NCBI GenBank assembly: GCA_033764445.1
Contig: JANRIZ010000058.1
Location: 1 to 64,000, forward strand
DNA length: 64,000 bases
From: JANRIZ01 sp033764445
GTDB taxonomy: Bacteria > Verrucomicrobiota > Verrucomicrobiia > JAWXBN01
Reading direction: 5' to 3'
In this document: positions 50,656 to 59,671 of the stretch, piece after piece
Position numbering within the stretch: the stretch's first letter is position 1
How the letters are laid out: each line of letters starts with the position of its first letter
The notes under the pieces: model-generated
Seen by the model: the letters and a program-made list of their open reading frames with translations, nothing else
Databases searched by the model: none
What the model was told of the DNA's origin: nothing
Position numbers and translations under genes: made by a program

Positions 50656-52050
50656 ATGCCCCTGCTGGAAATCATTCCCCCGATCCTCCCGGAGATCGAC
50701 CCCGGATTCCGTCCCGCCATCCTGGGCAACCGGCACTACGTCGCCGAGGCCAGAAAATCGGGCCGCGCGGTCCCGCTGATCCTGGCCGTCGAACGCGAAA
50801 ACGGACTGGTCTCCCGCCATGAAACGGTCATCTTTCCCGCCGAGGACGCGGCGCATTTTGCGGAAACACTCCGGTATGTGGAGCGTCTGGTCAAATTCCT
50901 CCTGTGGTCGCGGGGCGGATGGCGGGTGATGGTCGGGGGGGCGCCGCACATTGCGGCGGAGCTGGCAAAAATCTATTCCCCCGCGGGAGCCCGGCGGTTT
51001 GATGCGGAATTCATGGGGCGGATCTATGAAAAACCCTTTTCCGTCGAGTCCCGTTCCCCGGAAAACATCCCCGATGCGAAGGAGATGTCCATGCCCCTGG
51101 GGGGAAACCTCGACGGCTGCCGCATCGGGTTTGATCTGGGGGCCAGCGACTACAAACTCTCCGCGGTTGTCGACGGGCAGGCCGTGTGGACCGAGGAATT
51201 CCCGTGGAACCCCAGGGAGGAGACGGACCCCGGCTACCATTACCGGCATCTGACCGCGGGCCTGCGCGAGGCCGCCGCACATCTGCCCCGGGTGGACGCA
51301 ATTGGCGGCAGTTCCGCCGGGGTGATCATCGGCAACCGCATCCGGGCCGCCTCGCTTTTCCGCTCCGTCCCCGAGGCGCAATTTGCGGCAGAGGTGGCGG
51401 GAATCTTTGAACGGATCGGACGGGAATGGAACCTCCCCATCGCCGTGGCCAATGACGGGGATGTCACCGCCCTGGCCGGCGCCCTGAGCCTGCGCGAAAA
51501 CGCCATCCTGGGCATCGCCATGGGATCGAGCCTGGCAGCCGGATACCTGAATCCGGAGGGACAGATCACCGGCTGGCTCAACGAACTCGCCTTTGCGCCC
51601 GTGGACCACAATCCGCAGGCGGCCCCGGACGAATGGTCGGGGGACATCGGCTGCGGGGTCCAGTACTTTTCGCAACAGGGGGTCATGCGTCTGGCACGTC
51701 AGGCGGGGGTGGTTCTCGATGAATCCCTGTCGGTTCCCGAACGGCTCAAACAGGTCCAGTCCCTGATGAAAGAGGGCGGGAATCCGCAGGTGCCCAAAAT
51801 CTACGAGGCCATCGGCATCGCCCTGGGATACACGCTGGCCCTGTACCGGGATTTTTATGATTACAAACACGCCCTGATCCTCGGGCGGGTGACCACGGGG
51901 TCGGGCGGGGACATCATCATCGCCCGGGCGCGGGAAGTGCTCGCCCGCGGATTTCCGGAGATGGCGGACCCGCTCCACATTGTCGTTCCCGACGAAAAAT
52001 CCCGCCGGGTCGGCCAGGCCGTGGCCGCGGCAAGCCTGCCGACGCGTTAA
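50656..52050 (+). CDS. ROK-family (ASKHA) sugar kinase-like protein
   Basis: A 464-residue protein. The C-terminal two thirds is a ROK-type kinase fold: GFDLGASDYKLSAV (about 156-169) for the first phosphate loop, then AIGGSSAG, VANDGDVTALAGAL with the catalytic Asp, and GIAMGSSLAAGYLN. The first 140 residues are an unusual extension. A typical ROK zinc-binding Cys cluster is not evident. Neighbouring PIG-L deacetylase and NagB genes suggest phosphorylation of an amino sugar, but that is inference. Confidence 0.78.
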   Translation: MPLLEIIPPILPEIDPGFRPAILGNRHYVAEARKSGRAVPLILAVERENGLVSRHETVIFPAEDAAHFAETLRYVERLVKFLLWSRGGWRVMVGGAPHIAAELAKIYSPAGARRFDAEFMGRIYEKPFSVESRSPENIPDAKEMSMPLGGNLDGCRIGFDLGASDYKLSAVVDGQAVWTEEFPWNPREETDPGYHYRHLTAGLREAAAHLPRVDAIGGSSAGVIIGNRIRAASLFRSVPEAQFAAEVAGIFERIGREWNLPIAVANDGDVTALAGALSLRENAILGIAMGSSLAAGYLNPEGQITGWLNELAFAPVDHNPQAAPDEWSGDIGCGVQYFSQQGVMRLARQAGVVLDESLSVPERLKQVQSLMKEGGNPQVPKIYEAIGIALGYTLALYRDFYDYKHALILGRVTTGSGGDIIIARAREVLARGFPEMADPLHIVVPDEKSRRVGQAVAAASLPTR

Positions 52051-52151
52051 ACGGTGCACGGGGGCGGCGATAATTTCATTTTGTAAATCCCCGGGAATCT
52101 GGCCAGAATCATCCTCCCGGCTGGAAACACACCCGGTGCCCGCTTCAGATT

Positions 52152-53009
52152 ATGAAATTTTCCAATCCCCATGCCGACCTCCTCATCCCGGATGGCACCC
52201 CCCTGCCGCAGGCCCTGGAACGCACCACCCACATGGGAATCGGCGCCCATCAGGATGACCTCGAATTCATGTGTTTCCACGGCATCCTGGAATGTCACCA
52301 AAAAACCGACCGGTGGTTTGCGGGGGTGACCGTCACCAGCGGGTCGGGCAGTTCCCGGACCGGTCCCTACCGGGAGGTGAGCGACCAAAAACTCGTTGAA
52401 ATCCGCCGGGAGGAACAGCGCCGTGCGGCCGTCATTGGTGAATACGGGGCCATGATCCAACTGGGGTACGACAGTGCCACCATCAAGGACCCCCTCGGCG
52501 CCCGGACCCGGCTGGTGCCGGAACTGGTGGAAATCATCCGCATCGCCCGGCCCCGGGTCATCTACACGCACAACCCCGCGGACAAGCATCCGAGCCATAT
52601 CGCGGTGGTGCTCCCCCTGATCGAGGCCCTCCGCCGTCTGCCGCAGGAAATGCGTCCCGAAAAACTGTACGGATGCGAGGGATGGCGCAACCTTGACTGG
52701 ATGCCCGACACCGAAAAGGTGGTGCTGAATGTGGGTGGCAACGAACCCCTCCTGCGCCGCCTCATGTCCGTCTTCGACTCGCAAATCGCGGGGGGGAAAC
52801 ATTACGATCTGGCCACACTCGGCAGAAAACAGGCCAACGCAACGTACTTTCAAAGCCACGCCTCGGATCAGGCCGCCCTGGCGGAATTTGCCATGGACCT
52901 GACCCCGCTGCTCCGGGACGATACGCTGTCGGTGGAGGATTTTACGCTGGGCTTCATTGACCGGTTTCGCAATGATGTCCTTCAAACCCTGCGCAAACAA
53001 ACCGGATAG
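52152..53009 (+). CDS. PIG-L/LmbE-family deacetylase
   Basis: A 285-residue zinc-dependent N-deacetylase. The metal-binding motif is GAHQDDLEFMCF, where the usual AHPDD is AHQDD (Pro to Gln, Asp pair kept), and the second ligand block is HNPADKHPSHIAV. PIG-L enzymes remove acetyl from N-acetylglucosamine derivatives. It is followed 33 bp later by nagB, suggesting it may replace NagA in amino-sugar breakdown. Confidence 0.88.
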   Translation: MKFSNPHADLLIPDGTPLPQALERTTHMGIGAHQDDLEFMCFHGILECHQKTDRWFAGVTVTSGSGSSRTGPYREVSDQKLVEIRREEQRRAAVIGEYGAMIQLGYDSATIKDPLGARTRLVPELVEIIRIARPRVIYTHNPADKHPSHIAVVLPLIEALRRLPQEMRPEKLYGCEGWRNLDWMPDTEKVVLNVGGNEPLLRRLMSVFDSQIAGGKHYDLATLGRKQANATYFQSHASDQAALAEFAMDLTPLLRDDTLSVEDFTLGFIDRFRNDVLQTLRKQTG

Positions 53010-53042
53010 GGCCTCCCCTTTTCCCCCAACCCCTCCCCCGCC

Positions 53043-53828
53043 ATGGAAGTGATCATCAAACCCAACGCCTCGGAAGCCTCCGTCCTGGGGGCCAAAATCA
53101 TCGCCCAGCAGATCCGGCGCAAACCCGCCACCACCCTCGGCCTGGCCACCGGCAGCACGCCCCTGAAGCTCTACCGGGAACTGGTCCGGATGCACAAAAC
53201 CGAGAAACTCAGTTTTGCCCGGGTCCGCACCTTCAACCTGGATGAATATGTGGGCCTGGATCCCAGACATCCCGCCTCCTACAACGCCTTCATGCGTGAA
53301 AATCTTTTTGACCTCGTCAACATCCGCAAAACCAACATCCACATTCCGAGCGGACTGGCCCGGGACATCCCCAAATATTGCGCCGAATACGAGAAAAAAA
53401 TCCGCAAATGCGGCGGGATCGACCTGCAACTGCTCGGGATCGGCACCGATGGGCATATCGGCTTCAACGAACCCTCCTCGTCCTTCGCCTCCCGCACCCG
53501 GATCAAGTCACTGACGGAAAAAACCATCAAGGACAATGCCGACTTTTTTGATGACCCCCGCGAGGTGCCCCGTCATGTCATCACCATGGGGGTGGGCACG
53601 ATCATGGACAGCCGCACCTGTGTCCTGCTGGCCTTTGGCGCAAAAAAGGCGGAGATCATCGCCCGCATGGTGGAGGGACCTGTGACAGCCATGGTCCCGG
53701 CCACCGCCCTGCAATTCCACCCCTCCGCGGTGGTGATTGTGGACGAGGCCGCCGCCGCCGCCCTGACCCGCCGCGATTATTATCGCTGGGTCTATGAGAA
53801 CAAACCCCAGTGGCAGACCTACGAATAA
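53043..53828 (+). CDS. nagB: Glucosamine-6-phosphate deaminase
   Basis: NagB converts glucosamine-6-phosphate to fructose-6-phosphate and ammonia. Motifs: LGLATGSTPLKLYREL (phosphate loop), FNLDEYVGLDPRHPASY (catalytic Asp), GIGTDGHIGFNEP (Asp/His/Glu). 261 residues, normal. It ends the ROK-PIG-L-NagB set. Confidence 0.95.
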   Translation: MEVIIKPNASEASVLGAKIIAQQIRRKPATTLGLATGSTPLKLYRELVRMHKTEKLSFARVRTFNLDEYVGLDPRHPASYNAFMRENLFDLVNIRKTNIHIPSGLARDIPKYCAEYEKKIRKCGGIDLQLLGIGTDGHIGFNEPSSSFASRTRIKSLTEKTIKDNADFFDDPREVPRHVITMGVGTIMDSRTCVLLAFGAKKAEIIARMVEGPVTAMVPATALQFHPSAVVIVDEAAAAALTRRDYYRWVYENKPQWQTYE

Positions 53829-53885
53829 GCCCATTTTTCAAGTATTTTTTGGCCACTTTTCAATTGACACCCACCCTTGTTCTCC

Positions 53886-53913
53886 TTGACCCGAGGGAGG
53901 ACAGACCTATGAT
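53886..53913 (+). promoter_or_regulatory. Sigma70-type promoter for the STAS/RsbU pair
   Basis: TTGACC (53886-53891), 16 bp, TATGAT (53908-53913). Transcription would start near 53920, ahead of the STAS gene ATG at 53991. A second TTGACA lies at 53864-53869 but has no good -10 box. Confidence 0.6.
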
Positions 53914-53990
53914 GGGTTTCCTGTTCGCAAAATAACGTTCACTCCATGGAACTCCCGGCATCGGGTCGGGGCGGTTCCGTGATCCCACGT

Positions 53991-54500
53991 ATGTCCGACA
54001 CCCCCAACAGCGGTATTTCCTTCAATCAGGAAGGGAGCAAGACCTTTGTCAAAATCTCCGGACGCGGGTCCTTTCAAAACAGTCCCTCGTTCAAGAAGTT
54101 TTACCTGGCCCGGATCGAATCCGGCACCACGGAATTCCATATCGACATGGCCGATTGCCCCGCCATGGACAGCACATTTCTGGGGACACTCACCTCGCTG
54201 AGTGTGGCCCTCAAAAAGCGCGGGGGCGGGCGGGTGTACATTCTGGAGGCCAATGCGCGGAACCTGGAAACCATGAAAAACCTCGGCATCGACCGTTTGT
54301 TTGTCATGGACCACACCGGGGAACCGGCCCCCTCCGCGACACTGGAGGCCGTGGTGACGGAAAAACCGACCCGTGAGGAGGCCACCAAACAGTCCATTGA
54401 CGCGCATGAAACCCTTGTCGAGGCCTTTGACGGGAATGAAACCAAGTTCAGGGACGTCATCTCGCTGCTGAAGGAAGACCTTTCCAAAAAGCCCCACTAA
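53991..54500 (+). CDS. STAS-domain protein (anti-sigma factor antagonist-like)
   Basis: A 169-residue protein from ATG 53991. Residues 10-115 form a STAS domain: the phospho-acceptor loop is AMDSTFLGTL, where DST replaces the usual DSS/DSG but keeps the Ser. A C-terminal tail of about 50 residues (EKPTREEATKQSI...LLKEDLSKKPH) is helical and unusual for the family. The adjacent RsbU-type phosphatase gene starts 24 bp later, so this protein is the likely substrate. No anti-sigma kinase is nearby. An upstream in-frame ATG at 53946 is possible. Confidence 0.86.
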   Translation: MSDTPNSGISFNQEGSKTFVKISGRGSFQNSPSFKKFYLARIESGTTEFHIDMADCPAMDSTFLGTLTSLSVALKKRGGGRVYILEANARNLETMKNLGIDRLFVMDHTGEPAPSATLEAVVTEKPTREEATKQSIDAHETLVEAFDGNETKFRDVISLLKEDLSKKPH

Positions 54501-54524
54501 GCCACCCCCCCGGGAAGCTCCGTT

Positions 54525-55976
54525 ATGCTCGTCAAATTTTTCATGGTATTCTTCTTTCTGGCCGCCTTCGGTCTGGCCTATCTGCTGCGGCGGAAGGGGG
54601 AACAGAACCGACGTCTGGATGCCTCGCGCCGGGAACTGATCAAGGAACGGAAGATCATCCTCGAGTTTTTGCACGATCTGGGGGATGCCTGCACGGAATC
54701 GATCAACTCGGCGGAGCTTCTCAAAAGCATCGCCCACTTTTCCAACCGCGCGACCGAGGCCAAAAGCAGTGCGATCTTCATGCTCAACAAGAAGGAACGG
54801 ACCCTGCGGGCGGTCATTGTCGACGGGGCCTTCCCCCCGCCCTACCTGCCGGAAAACTTTGTCATGCCCAAGGTCGTGAGCAAGGCGGATCACTTTGAAC
54901 AGATCATCCGCAACATCGAGATCCCCGTCGGAGCGGGCATCATCGGCGAGGTGGCCCAAAAACGGGAGGCGGTGCTGCTCACCCACGGTCATTCGGACCC
55001 CCGTGTGCCGCATTTTCCGGAGGGGCAGCTGACCGAGGCGCTCAACATCGACACCATGATGGCCGTGCCCCTGCGGTTCCGCAACGAACTGCTCGGGGTG
55101 ATGGCCGTGGTCAACAAAAAGACCGCCTCCACCTTCACCCGCAACGATCTGGACCTTTTCAGCTCCATGGCCGACCAGGCCTCCTACGCCATTCACAACG
55201 CCACACTCTACACGGCCCTGGCGGAAAAAAAACGGTTTGACCGCGATCTGCGCATCGCCAGCGACATCCAGCGCATCCTGCTGCCCGACGGGGCGCCGGT
55301 CATCCGCGGGTTCGATCTTTTCGGGGACAACATCCCGGCCCTGGAGGTGGGGGGCGACTACTACGACTTCATCCAGGTCAGCGAAACCAAGGTGGGCATC
55401 GCCATTGCGGATGTCTCCGGAAAGGGGGTCCCGGGGGCGATGATCATGGCCATTTTCCGCAGTGTCCTCCGCAGCGAGGCCCTGCGGACCGATTCCCCCG
55501 CCGAGGTCCTGCGCAACATCAACCGGCTGGTCTTTAACGACATCAAGGAGGACATGTTCATCAGCGCCAGTTACGCCGTACTGGATACGATCACCCGCAA
55601 TCTGACCTATGCCCGGGCGGGGCACGAACCCCCCCTCCTGTGCCATACCGGCTCCCACAAGGTGGAACCGCTCGAAAGCCCGGGCATGGCCGTGGGCATC
55701 GACAACGGGGAAATTTTCGATACGGTCATCGAGGATCGCACCTTCACCCTGCGCAAGGGGGATGCGGTCCTGTTCTATACGGATGGGGCCACCGAGGCGC
55801 AGGATTCCCTGGAAACCGAGTTTGGCCGGGATGACCTGGTGGATGCCTTCAAATCGGCCTCCAACGAAAATGCCAAAACCACCGTTGAAAACATCACCGA
55901 ACGCCTCAACCGCTTTGTCGGGGAGCATCCGCGCTACGATGACATCACCCTGATTGTCCTCAAGGTCACCGAATGA
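54525..55976 (+). CDS. RsbU-type PP2C serine phosphatase with GAF domain
   Basis: A 483-residue protein. One N-terminal membrane segment (MVFFFLAAFGLAYLL), a GAF sensor domain (about 45-230, including DTMMAVPLRFRNELLGVMAVVNKK), then a SpoIIE/RsbU phosphatase domain with VGGDYYDF, ADVSGKGVPGA, FYTDGATEA and YDDITLI for the Mn2+/Mg2+ sites. It should dephosphorylate the upstream STAS protein in response to a signal bound by GAF, acting at the membrane. Confidence 0.9.
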   Translation: MLVKFFMVFFFLAAFGLAYLLRRKGEQNRRLDASRRELIKERKIILEFLHDLGDACTESINSAELLKSIAHFSNRATEAKSSAIFMLNKKERTLRAVIVDGAFPPPYLPENFVMPKVVSKADHFEQIIRNIEIPVGAGIIGEVAQKREAVLLTHGHSDPRVPHFPEGQLTEALNIDTMMAVPLRFRNELLGVMAVVNKKTASTFTRNDLDLFSSMADQASYAIHNATLYTALAEKKRFDRDLRIASDIQRILLPDGAPVIRGFDLFGDNIPALEVGGDYYDFIQVSETKVGIAIADVSGKGVPGAMIMAIFRSVLRSEALRTDSPAEVLRNINRLVFNDIKEDMFISASYAVLDTITRNLTYARAGHEPPLLCHTGSHKVEPLESPGMAVGIDNGEIFDTVIEDRTFTLRKGDAVLFYTDGATEAQDSLETEFGRDDLVDAFKSASNENAKTTVENITERLNRFVGEHPRYDDITLIVLKVTE

Positions 55977-56071
55977 TCCCCTTGCGCCCTGCCCCTTGAC
56001 AAACGGGGCGATATTTATTTTTCTCTAACGCCCTGAATGACGCACTTTGAAACACTGAAGAACCCCCGCGT

Positions 56072-56653
56072 ATGAATGACACCGAAATTCCAGACAAACC
56101 CCCGGTGGAATCCTCCCCGACCGATCCTGCACCCGAACCGGCTCCCGCGCCGGTTTCCCACCAGGAATGGGAGCAGATGAAGGCCCAGGTGGCGGAGCTG
56201 GCGGAGTTGCGGGATAAAAACCTCCGGCTGATGGCGGAAATGGAAAATCTCCGCAAACGTCTTTCCCAGGAAAAACAGGAGGCGGTCAAATTCGCCAACG
56301 AGGGGATTCTCTTCGACTGCCTGCCCCTGGTGGACAACTTCGAGCTGGCCCTGGGTTCCCTGGACAAAAGCGACAACATCCAGTCGGTCAAGGACGGCAT
56401 CAAAATGGTCCTGGGCCAATTCCAGCAATTCCTCAAAAACAACGGCGTGGAGGCCGTGGAGGCCGTTGGAAAAAAATTTGACCACAATCTGCACGAGGCC
56501 ATTTCCGAGGAGGATCGTGCGGAGACCGAGGAAGGGACGGTCCTGGCCCAGCTGCGCCGGGGCTACACCCTGCGCGGACGCCTGCTGCGCCCGGCCAATG
56601 TCATCGTCTCCCGCGCACCCGGCGCGGACTCCGGTTCAAACGCCCCGTCCTGA
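56072..56653 (+). CDS. grpE: Nucleotide exchange factor GrpE
   Basis: A 193-residue GrpE. A Pro-rich, acidic N-terminus is followed by a long helix (VAELAELRDKNLRLMAEMENLRKRLSQEKQEA) and the head domain (LLPLVDNFE-type: CLPLVDNFELAL; VGKKFDHNLHEAIS; RRGYTLRGRLLRPANVIVS). It releases ADP from DnaK. dnaJ follows 23 bp later; dnaK is not in the window. A TTGACA at 55996 suggests a promoter, but the -10 spacing is poor. Confidence 0.93.
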   Translation: MNDTEIPDKPPVESSPTDPAPEPAPAPVSHQEWEQMKAQVAELAELRDKNLRLMAEMENLRKRLSQEKQEAVKFANEGILFDCLPLVDNFELALGSLDKSDNIQSVKDGIKMVLGQFQQFLKNNGVEAVEAVGKKFDHNLHEAISEEDRAETEEGTVLAQLRRGYTLRGRLLRPANVIVSRAPGADSGSNAPS

Positions 56654-56676
56654 AAACCCCATTCCGTCGAAACCCC

Positions 56677-57831
56677 ATGGCTGAAAAACGCGATTATTAC
56701 GAGGTGCTGGGTGTTCCCAAGGGAGCCTCCGCCGAGGACATCAAAAAGGCCTACCGCAAAATGGCCGTCAAATATCACCCGGATAAAAACCCCGGCGACA
56801 AAAGTGCCGAGGAAAAGTTCAAGGAGCTGGGCGAGGCCTACGAGGTCCTCAGTGATGCGGAGAAACGCGCCGCCTACGACCGATACGGACACCAGGCGTT
56901 CAGTGCCGGGGCCGGAGGAGGAGGGGGCGGCGGCGGGTTCCATGGCCATGATCCCTTCGATGTGTTCCGCGAGGTTTTCAGCGGGGGCGGCGGCGGAGGC
57001 ATCTTTGACGAGTTTTTTGGCGGGGCCACCGAAGGTGGACGCGGACGGTCCTCGGCCACCCGGGGCAACGATCTGCGCTACGACATGCCCATCACCTTTG
57101 AGGAGGCGGCCTTTGGCTGCGAAAAGGAGATCACCATCGCCAAAATGGACGAATGCCCGGAATGCGAAGGAAACGGGGCCGAGGCGGGGTCGGGGGTCAA
57201 AAGTTGCCCCACCTGCAAGGGCCGGGGGCAGGTGACGGTCACACGCGGTTTTTTCTCGGTCTCCCAGACATGCCCCACCTGCCGCGGGGCGGGTCAGACC
57301 ATCGACAAACCCTGCAAAAAATGCAGCGGCGCCGGAAGGACGGAACAAACCTCCAAGGTCCAGGTCCGCATCCCCGCCGGGGTCGAGGACGGCACCCGGC
57401 TGCGTTCGAGTGGCAAGGGGGAAAGCGGCATCCGCGGGGGATCGGCGGGGGACCTCTACATCATTTTGCATGTCAAACCCCACAGTCTGTTCGAACGCGA
57501 TGGCGACGACATTTATTGCGAGGTGCCCATCCCCTTCACCACCGCAGCCCTGGGCGGGGAAATCGAGGTGCCCACACTCCGGGGCAAGGTCCTCATGAAG
57601 GTACCCGCGGGCACGCAGCCGGGGGAAATGCTCCGCCTGCGCGGGCAGGGCATTGCCAATGTGCACGGACGCGGCACCGGCGACCAGAATGTCCGCCTGA
57701 AGGTGGAAATCCCGGCCAAACTCAGCGGCAGAATGCGGGAGAAATTGGAGGAATTCGCCAAAATGGCCGGGGATGAGGCCTATCCTTCCCGCAAAAGTTT
57801 CTTCGAAAAGGCCAAGTCACTCTTCAAATGA
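56677..57831 (+). CDS. dnaJ: Chaperone DnaJ
   Basis: A 384-residue full-length DnaJ. J domain with KYHPDKNPG (HPD), a Gly/Phe region with a long poly-Gly stretch (about 75-110), four zinc-finger motifs (CPECEGNG, CPTCKGRG, CPTCRGAG, CKKCSGAG) and C-terminal substrate-binding domains. The stop overlaps rsmE by 4 bp, so grpE, dnaJ and rsmE form an operon. Confidence 0.97.
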   Translation: MAEKRDYYEVLGVPKGASAEDIKKAYRKMAVKYHPDKNPGDKSAEEKFKELGEAYEVLSDAEKRAAYDRYGHQAFSAGAGGGGGGGGFHGHDPFDVFREVFSGGGGGGIFDEFFGGATEGGRGRSSATRGNDLRYDMPITFEEAAFGCEKEITIAKMDECPECEGNGAEAGSGVKSCPTCKGRGQVTVTRGFFSVSQTCPTCRGAGQTIDKPCKKCSGAGRTEQTSKVQVRIPAGVEDGTRLRSSGKGESGIRGGSAGDLYIILHVKPHSLFERDGDDIYCEVPIPFTTAALGGEIEVPTLRGKVLMKVPAGTQPGEMLRLRGQGIANVHGRGTGDQNVRLKVEIPAKLSGRMREKLEEFAKMAGDEAYPSRKSFFEKAKSLFK

Positions 57832-58583
57832 CCATGGACCGCTTCCACATCCCCCCGGCGCAGTTCAACCTGCAAGGGCTCCGGCTGACCGGCCCGGAAG
57901 CGCATCATTGTGTGGGGGTCATGCGCCACAGGGAGGGCGATTCGATCGTGGTCTTTGACGGACAGGGTCTGGAAGTGATGGGAAAAATCGTCTCCCTCTC
58001 AAAAAACGAGGTCGTTCTTTCAATCCAAAACCAGTCCAAAACGCCGCCCCTACCCTGTGCCATCACCCTCGCCCAGGCCATTCCCAAGGGAAAGAACATG
58101 GAGGCCATCCTCCAAAAGGCGACGGAACTGGGCGCACACCGGATTGTCCCGCTGCTGAGCGCCCGCACGGTGGTGCACGTGGATGAGGACCGCGCGGATT
58201 CAAAGGCGGGGAAATGGCAGCACACGGTCATCGAGGCGGCCAAACAATGCGGCACCAACTGGGTGCCACGGGTGGATCAGCCGGTGGAGGTCAAAAGATT
58301 CTTCGACGAAAAGCCGCGGTTTGACCTGATGCTCATCGCCTCCCTGCAGCCCGACGCCCGGCATTTCAAAAAGGTTCTTGCCGACGTGCGGGAGGAAGGT
58401 TCGGGCCGGAAACCCTCCTCCGTACTGATCCTGATCGGACCGGAAGGCGACTTTACACCCGCCGAAATTTCGCTGGCCAAAGGGGCCGGATGCCAGCCGA
58501 TCACCCTCGGCCCCCAGGTGCTCCGCTGTGAAACGGCCGCCATTTACACCCTGAGCCTGCTTTCGTACGAGTTGCAGAGCTGA
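57828..58583 (+). CDS. rsmE: 16S rRNA m3U1498 methyltransferase RsmE
   Basis: RsmE methylates U1498 of 16S rRNA using SAM (SPOUT fold). Motifs: GPEAHHCVGVMRHREGD near the N-terminus, ALTQAIPKGK-type (here TLAQAIPKGKNMEAILQKATELG), LILIGPEGDFTPAEI and LGPQVLRCETAAIYTLSLL forming the knot. 251 residues, normal. Start overlaps dnaJ by 4 bp; an ATG two codons later is also possible. Confidence 0.94.
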   Translation: MTMDRFHIPPAQFNLQGLRLTGPEAHHCVGVMRHREGDSIVVFDGQGLEVMGKIVSLSKNEVVLSIQNQSKTPPLPCAITLAQAIPKGKNMEAILQKATELGAHRIVPLLSARTVVHVDEDRADSKAGKWQHTVIEAAKQCGTNWVPRVDQPVEVKRFFDEKPRFDLMLIASLQPDARHFKKVLADVREEGSGRKPSSVLILIGPEGDFTPAEISLAKGAGCQPITLGPQVLRCETAAIYTLSLLSYELQS

Positions 58584-58615
58584 GGGGCGGGCTGTCTCCC
58601 GGGCACCCCCCCGGA

Positions 58616-59671
58616 TCACGCGTTCTTCGTCCGCACAAATCGCTGCAACGCCGCCCACACCTCCGCAACCGGGATTTCCGAAACCCGCCCGGCCCGCAGA
58701 TAATGATGGTTCCGCCCCAAGGACCCCCATTTTTCCACCGGGGCCTGCGTCCGCCACAGCACCAGGGCGGGGGTTCCACAGGCCGCGGCCAGATGCACCA
58801 CCCCACCCTCAAAACACAGGACAAACTCCGCCCGGCCCAGGCACCCCGCCAATTCCAGCGTGGTCGGCGTCTCCAAAGCCTGGGCCCACGGGCTGCCCAC
58901 CTGGTGTACGAGTGACCGGGCCAGGGCCCGGTCGGCGGGGGCGCTGGAAATCCCCACACTCCTTCCGGCCTCCCCAACCAGCTGACGCACGATCTGGACA
59001 AAGGCCGGGGCGGGCCAGCGATCTTCCTGGTTGGTGCTGATACTGACCACGCACAGAGGCCGCCGTCCCCCATCGGTCAGGGGCCCCAGTGCCAACGCCG
59101 CATTTTGGGCAATGGCCGGGGGCACGGCAATACCCATCCGTGTTTCATCACCCTCAATCCCCAATATCCCGGCCAAACGCAGACAGGACCGGGCCTGATG
59201 TTCCTCCCGGGGGGGAAGAGCGACGGGATGCGTGAAAAAGGGGCTGGCGCCGGTCTTTTCCTCGAACCCGACCCGGACCGGAGCGCCACTGAGCCGACAG
59301 AGGGCGGCGAGATAAAAATCAAACCCGGCCTTCACACCGAAAACCATGTCGTACCCGGTCAAGGACGGTCGGTTGATCCACAGGGAAACCCATCGGTTGC
59401 CCCCCTTCCGCAAAAGCACCACCTCGCTGATCTCCGGACAGGCCCGGGCAATGGGGGCGCCCTCGGGATCGCATAACACGGTGATCCAGGCACCGGGATG
59501 CGCCGTTTTCAGGGCACGGATCAGGGGCAGGGCCATGATCATGTCCCCCATGCGGTTGCGGCGGATGACCAAAAGACGCGGCGATCCGGTTTGCTTCCGA
59601 ACCCCCGGGGCATGGGCCAGCGCCCTCAAAACCGTGGATGCCAGAAACCGTTTCATGCTCTCTTGACTCAC
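58616..59671 (-). CDS. Glycosyltransferase family 9 (heptosyltransferase-like)
   Basis: A 351-residue GT9 protein: LLVIRRNRMGDMIMALPLIRALK at the N-terminus and CFEGGVVHLAAACGTPALVLW near the C-terminus are family signatures. GT9 enzymes add heptose or related sugars to lipopolysaccharide. It is the last gene of a four-gene minus-strand operon and overlaps the TIGR03790 gene by 4 bp. Confidence 0.9.
   Translation of the reverse strand: MSQESMKRFLASTVLRALAHAPGVRKQTGSPRLLVIRRNRMGDMIMALPLIRALKTAHPGAWITVLCDPEGAPIARACPEISEVVLLRKGGNRWVSLWINRPSLTGYDMVFGVKAGFDFYLAALCRLSGAPVRVGFEEKTGASPFFTHPVALPPREEHQARSCLRLAGILGIEGDETRMGIAVPPAIAQNAALALGPLTDGGRRPLCVVSISTNQEDRWPAPAFVQIVRQLVGEAGRSVGISSAPADRALARSLVHQVGSPWAQALETPTTLELAGCLGRAEFVLCFEGGVVHLAAACGTPALVLWRTQAPVEKWGSLGRNHHYLRAGRVSEIPVAEVWAALQRFVRTKNA

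Noticed and set aside
55996..56021. TTGACA...TATTTT as the grpE promoter
   Set aside because: The spacing is 14 bp, too short for a standard sigma70 promoter; no CIRCE element was found either.
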